From: Prevotellaceae bacterium
GTDB taxonomy: Bacteria; Bacteroidota; Bacteroidia; Bacteroidales; Paludibacteraceae
Assembly: GCA_031271005.1 (NCBI GenBank)
Contig: JAISWT010000142.1
Span: 1-45,829 of the forward strand
Direction: 5' to 3'
Length of the DNA stretch: 45,829 nt
Below the pieces are notes generated by a model, which worked only from the letters and a program-made list of their open reading frames with translations, had not been told where the DNA came from and did no database searches. Below are positions 43,990-45,829 of the stretch, in pieces (position 1 is the stretch's first letter; each line of letters opens with the position of its first letter). The position numbers and the translations under genes are program-made.

Positions 43990-44748
43990 TTACAGCGAAT
44001 TAGGTATTGCATAAAGCGTACCCGCCGTGCCCGCCGCTCCAAAATATGCGCTTGCGCCGGCAGGAAGAGCATCGCATATACCTGAATTCCTCCAGGACAT
44101 CCCCAGACCTGTGGTTTTCCTGATGCGTTGCAATCCTGCCTGCAAATAATATCTTGTAATCCCTGCATTAGGATTGTTTATTACCACTGCAAACATTTCT
44201 CTTGCAAATTCACCCATTTCGTTTGTGATGCTAAAAAAAGTTTCATGTTTGATAATAAGAGTACTCGGATAATCGGCATCGGTACCTGTTGCTCCCGACA
44301 GTAACGGACTGAACAAAACTCTTAAATTTACGCTCATAAGACCGTTAGCCTCCAGTTCAAAATTCAAACTGAAGGGCAAATAGTGTATAACCAGCCACTG
44401 ACCCTGCGGCAAGTCGATATACACCTCCGGAATAGCCATCAAATTGTCGTCAAGGTGGGTACATAAATCTATTTGTCTATTAAGCGCCATTGGAACTACG
44501 CCTGTAATCATATTCACAGCGATGTTCCGCCATGTGCCCGTGCCGTCTGCATCGGAAGTTAGCACTTTTCTGTTACCCTCGTTGCCGTCAATAAGGCGAA
44601 AACCCTGCCCTTTGACGTTGGCAGTGTCTTTTTGGACAATGTCCAAAGTCGTTTTCGGGGTATCGGTGTTGATACCCACCTGCGCGGACAGAAATTGTCC
44701 GCCGCTTGTCAGGGCTGTTAAGCCCAAAATTAAAATACTCTTTTTCAT
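43990..44748 (-). CDS. Exported surface protein sharing the FISUMP signal module
   Basis: 252 residues. The signal peptide MKKSILILGLTALTSGGQFL and the following VGINTDTPKTTLDIV are near copies of the FISUMP gene copy B N-terminus, at DNA level too. GFRLIDGNEGNRKVLTSDADGTGTW is a motif of large Bacteroidota surface or fibre-like proteins. The remaining 180 residues (jelly-roll-like strands, ending AGTAGTLYAIPNSL) match nothing I know. It has the same long leader and promoter block. It is probably a cell-surface or secreted protein. Confidence 0.75.
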   Translation of the reverse strand: MKKSILILGLTALTSGGQFLSAQVGINTDTPKTTLDIVQKDTANVKGQGFRLIDGNEGNRKVLTSDADGTGTWRNIAVNMITGVVPMALNRQIDLCTHLDDNLMAIPEVYIDLPQGQWLVIHYLPFSLNFELEANGLMSVNLRVLFSPLLSGATGTDADYPSTLIIKHETFFSITNEMGEFAREMFAVVINNPNAGITRYYLQAGLQRIRKTTGLGMSWRNSGICDALPAGASAYFGAAGTAGTLYAIPNSL

Positions 44749-45139
44749 TTTTGTTAAAATTAAAATTAAAAATTTAAAATGTTATTTTTTTTAGTGAATA
44801 ATTTATTAATGAGAATTGAGAATTATATTCAATTACGAATTAAAAATTACGAATTACGATTTGCTAATTGCTATCTGCTGTACGGGCAAAAACCTTTTGC
44901 CCCTACCTGCTAATTGCTATCTGCTAATTGTTCACAGTTTTGCACACAAAAATAGCGTGAAATAACCTGTCTGTGCAGCAGGTTTCCACGCCTATCCTTC
45001 CGACAAGTCGTTTCACACCGTATATACGGCGTATCGCCAACTTATTCTTGAAGGATAACCCCATTGGAGTTGAATTTGTGGAAAATGCTGCTCAAGAATA
45101 AATAGCAAATTGCTATTTGTAAATTTTATTATTTTATTA

Positions 45140-45340
45140 CGCACGCTTGCGCATCTATTTTTTATCAATATTATTTATTTTTACAATTAAACAAATTGAT
45201 AAACATTTTTACTATATCTGCCTGTTTATAAGCAGTTTAGCACGGCAAAGTTAATACTTTATTTTTTAACGGCAAATTTTTATTGTTTTTTTTACATAAT
45301 TTTCAGAATTAACAGAATACCTTAAATCCGGAAGGTTTTC
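45140..45340 (-). repeat. Duplicated promoter/leader block, copy 2
   Basis: A near-identical partner of 15971-16180, in the same orientation relative to its gene. Confidence 0.85.
45246..45276 (-). promoter_or_regulatory. Promoter of the surface-protein gene (TTTG-N19-TAACTTTG)
   Basis: Plus-strand CAAAGTTA (45246-45253) and CAAA (45273-45276), spacer 19. The start codon is 498 bp downstream. Confidence 0.75.
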
Positions 45341-45399
45341 ACAACTCTGTGTCCCTCTGTGTCTCTCTGTGAAAAATAAATTTCACAGAGAGACACAGA

Positions 45400-45454
45400 A
45401 CTTGTCCCGCCAAAGCGGTAGGCTTTCGCAAGACTTGTCCCGCCAAAGCGGGAG
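45400..45454. repeat. Two REP-like palindromes in direct orientation
   Basis: 45400-45421 (last bases altered to GCGGTAG) and 45433-45454 (perfect). Both are oriented as TTGTCCCGCCAAAGCGGGAG on the plus strand. Confidence 0.8.
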
Positions 45455-45605
45455 GGCGCAAAGGGTTTTTGAGACAGTCCCATTTCAAAAAAATTACAGG
45501 TAATTCGTTATTTCCTGTAAATTTTTTATTAATTTCGCAAAATTTTTAAACCGCAAAAAAAAACCATTCATAATTTTTTAACTCAAATAATGTAACTGTA
45601 ATATT

Positions 45606-45829
45606 ATGACATCCAAAGAGATACGTCAAAACTTTTTAGATTTTTTTGCATCAAAAAATCACCGCATCGTGCCCTCTGCGCCGATGGTTATCAAAGATGA
45701 CCCTACGTTAATGTTCACCAACGCGGGGATGAACCAGTTCAAAAACATTATTCTCGGCAACGACCCGATAAAATATCCGCGCGTGGCAGACAGCCAAAAA
45801 TGCCTGCGCGTGAGCGGAAAACACAATGA
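45606..45829 (+). CDS. alaS: Alanyl-tRNA synthetase, N-terminal fragment
   Basis: ATG 45606 opens a frame of 74 codons that runs off the window. [19 protein letters not shown], the class II motif region [21 protein letters not shown] and NQFKNIILG, followed by [19 protein letters not shown], are the unmistakable start of AlaS. The sequence ends inside the KHND motif. It is divergent from the surface-protein gene across an 857-bp region. Confidence 0.97.
   Translation, partial: MTSKEIRQNFLDFFASKNHRIVPSAPMVIKDDPTLMFTNAGMNQFKNIILGNDPIKYPRVADSQKCLRVSGKHN

Larger units (their letters stand above)
44749..45605. other. Divergent gene-free region surface protein / alaS
   Basis: Holds the long leader and promoter of the surface-protein gene, duplicated block copy 2 and two REP-like palindromes (45400-45454). 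A degenerate -7 element (TAATTTCG, 45530-45537) lies before alaS. Confidence 0.7.

Noticed and set aside
1-45829. Search for a DGR reverse transcriptase or template repeat to match the variable FISUMP ends
   Set aside because: No frame shows a reverse transcriptase motif, and no third copy of the C-terminal coding sequence was seen in the window, so a complete DGR cannot be claimed here.

Overview
The window is a chromosomal piece of an uncultured-type Bacteroidota, most likely order Bacteroidales. The signs are: Bacteroidota promoters (TTTG, 19-20 bp, TAnnTTTG) upstream of many genes; a GT3-type glycogen synthase; DUF4831; a PorQ-like protein and a cargo with a type IX secretion tail; SPII lipoproteins; and fibrobacter-succinogenes-major-paralogous (FISUMP) surface proteins. 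There is no phage, transposase, CRISPR array or rRNA. Most genes are ordinary housekeeping and envelope genes, separated by unusually long, repeat-filled spacers.

Layout. 1-300: 3' end of a FISUMP surface-protein gene. 824-3560: signal peptidase I, a WbqC-like protein and a SufT/MIP18-like protein. 3745-6226: LacI regulator plus MFS sugar transporter. 6375-8467: PorQ-like and GldA-like genes. 8468-9496: a 1 kb gene-free stretch with a promoter and terminator that define a possible minus-strand RNA. 9497-13480: PepD, a YrdC/Sua5-family protein, a yjdI-yjdJ pair and LpxA. 14066-15648: a second FISUMP gene, broken by a one-base frameshift. 16418-19517: glycogen synthase and UxaC. 19674-22020: MoxR and DUF58. 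22260-25914: an isolated nuoM, tRNA-Glu(CUC) and ThrS. 26093-27337: an orphan DNA methyltransferase with a zinc-ribbon-like insertion. 27840-29491: ECF sigma factor, OmpH/Skp lipoprotein and a possible anti-sigma protein. 29697-34489: dolichol-phosphate-mannose-type glycosyltransferase, MBL-fold hydrolase, RfbC, DUF4831 protein and Obg. 34759-38999: capsule export genes (Wzc- and Wza-like) and DapA. 39275-43832: a T9SS-sorted surface protein, an S41 peptidase lipoprotein and a small exported protein. 43990-44748: another surface protein that shares its signal-peptide module and long promoter/leader with the broken FISUMP gene. 45606-end: 5' end of alaS.

The most striking observation concerns the two FISUMP C-termini. 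They differ mainly at NNC/NNT codons in which bases 1 and 2 vary and base 3 is the same, while framework codons carry ordinary silent changes. This is the footprint expected of adenine-directed diversification (a diversity-generating retroelement, DGR) acting on a C-type-lectin-fold protein. No reverse transcriptase or template repeat lies in the window, so the machinery, if it exists, must be elsewhere. The second theme is a layered repeat landscape: ten copies of a 20-22 bp palindrome, arrays of 7-bp units with many different unit sequences, a 49-bp module, possible elements with inverted-repeat ends, and a duplicated promoter/leader about 200 bp long that drives surface-protein genes from 430-500 bp upstream.
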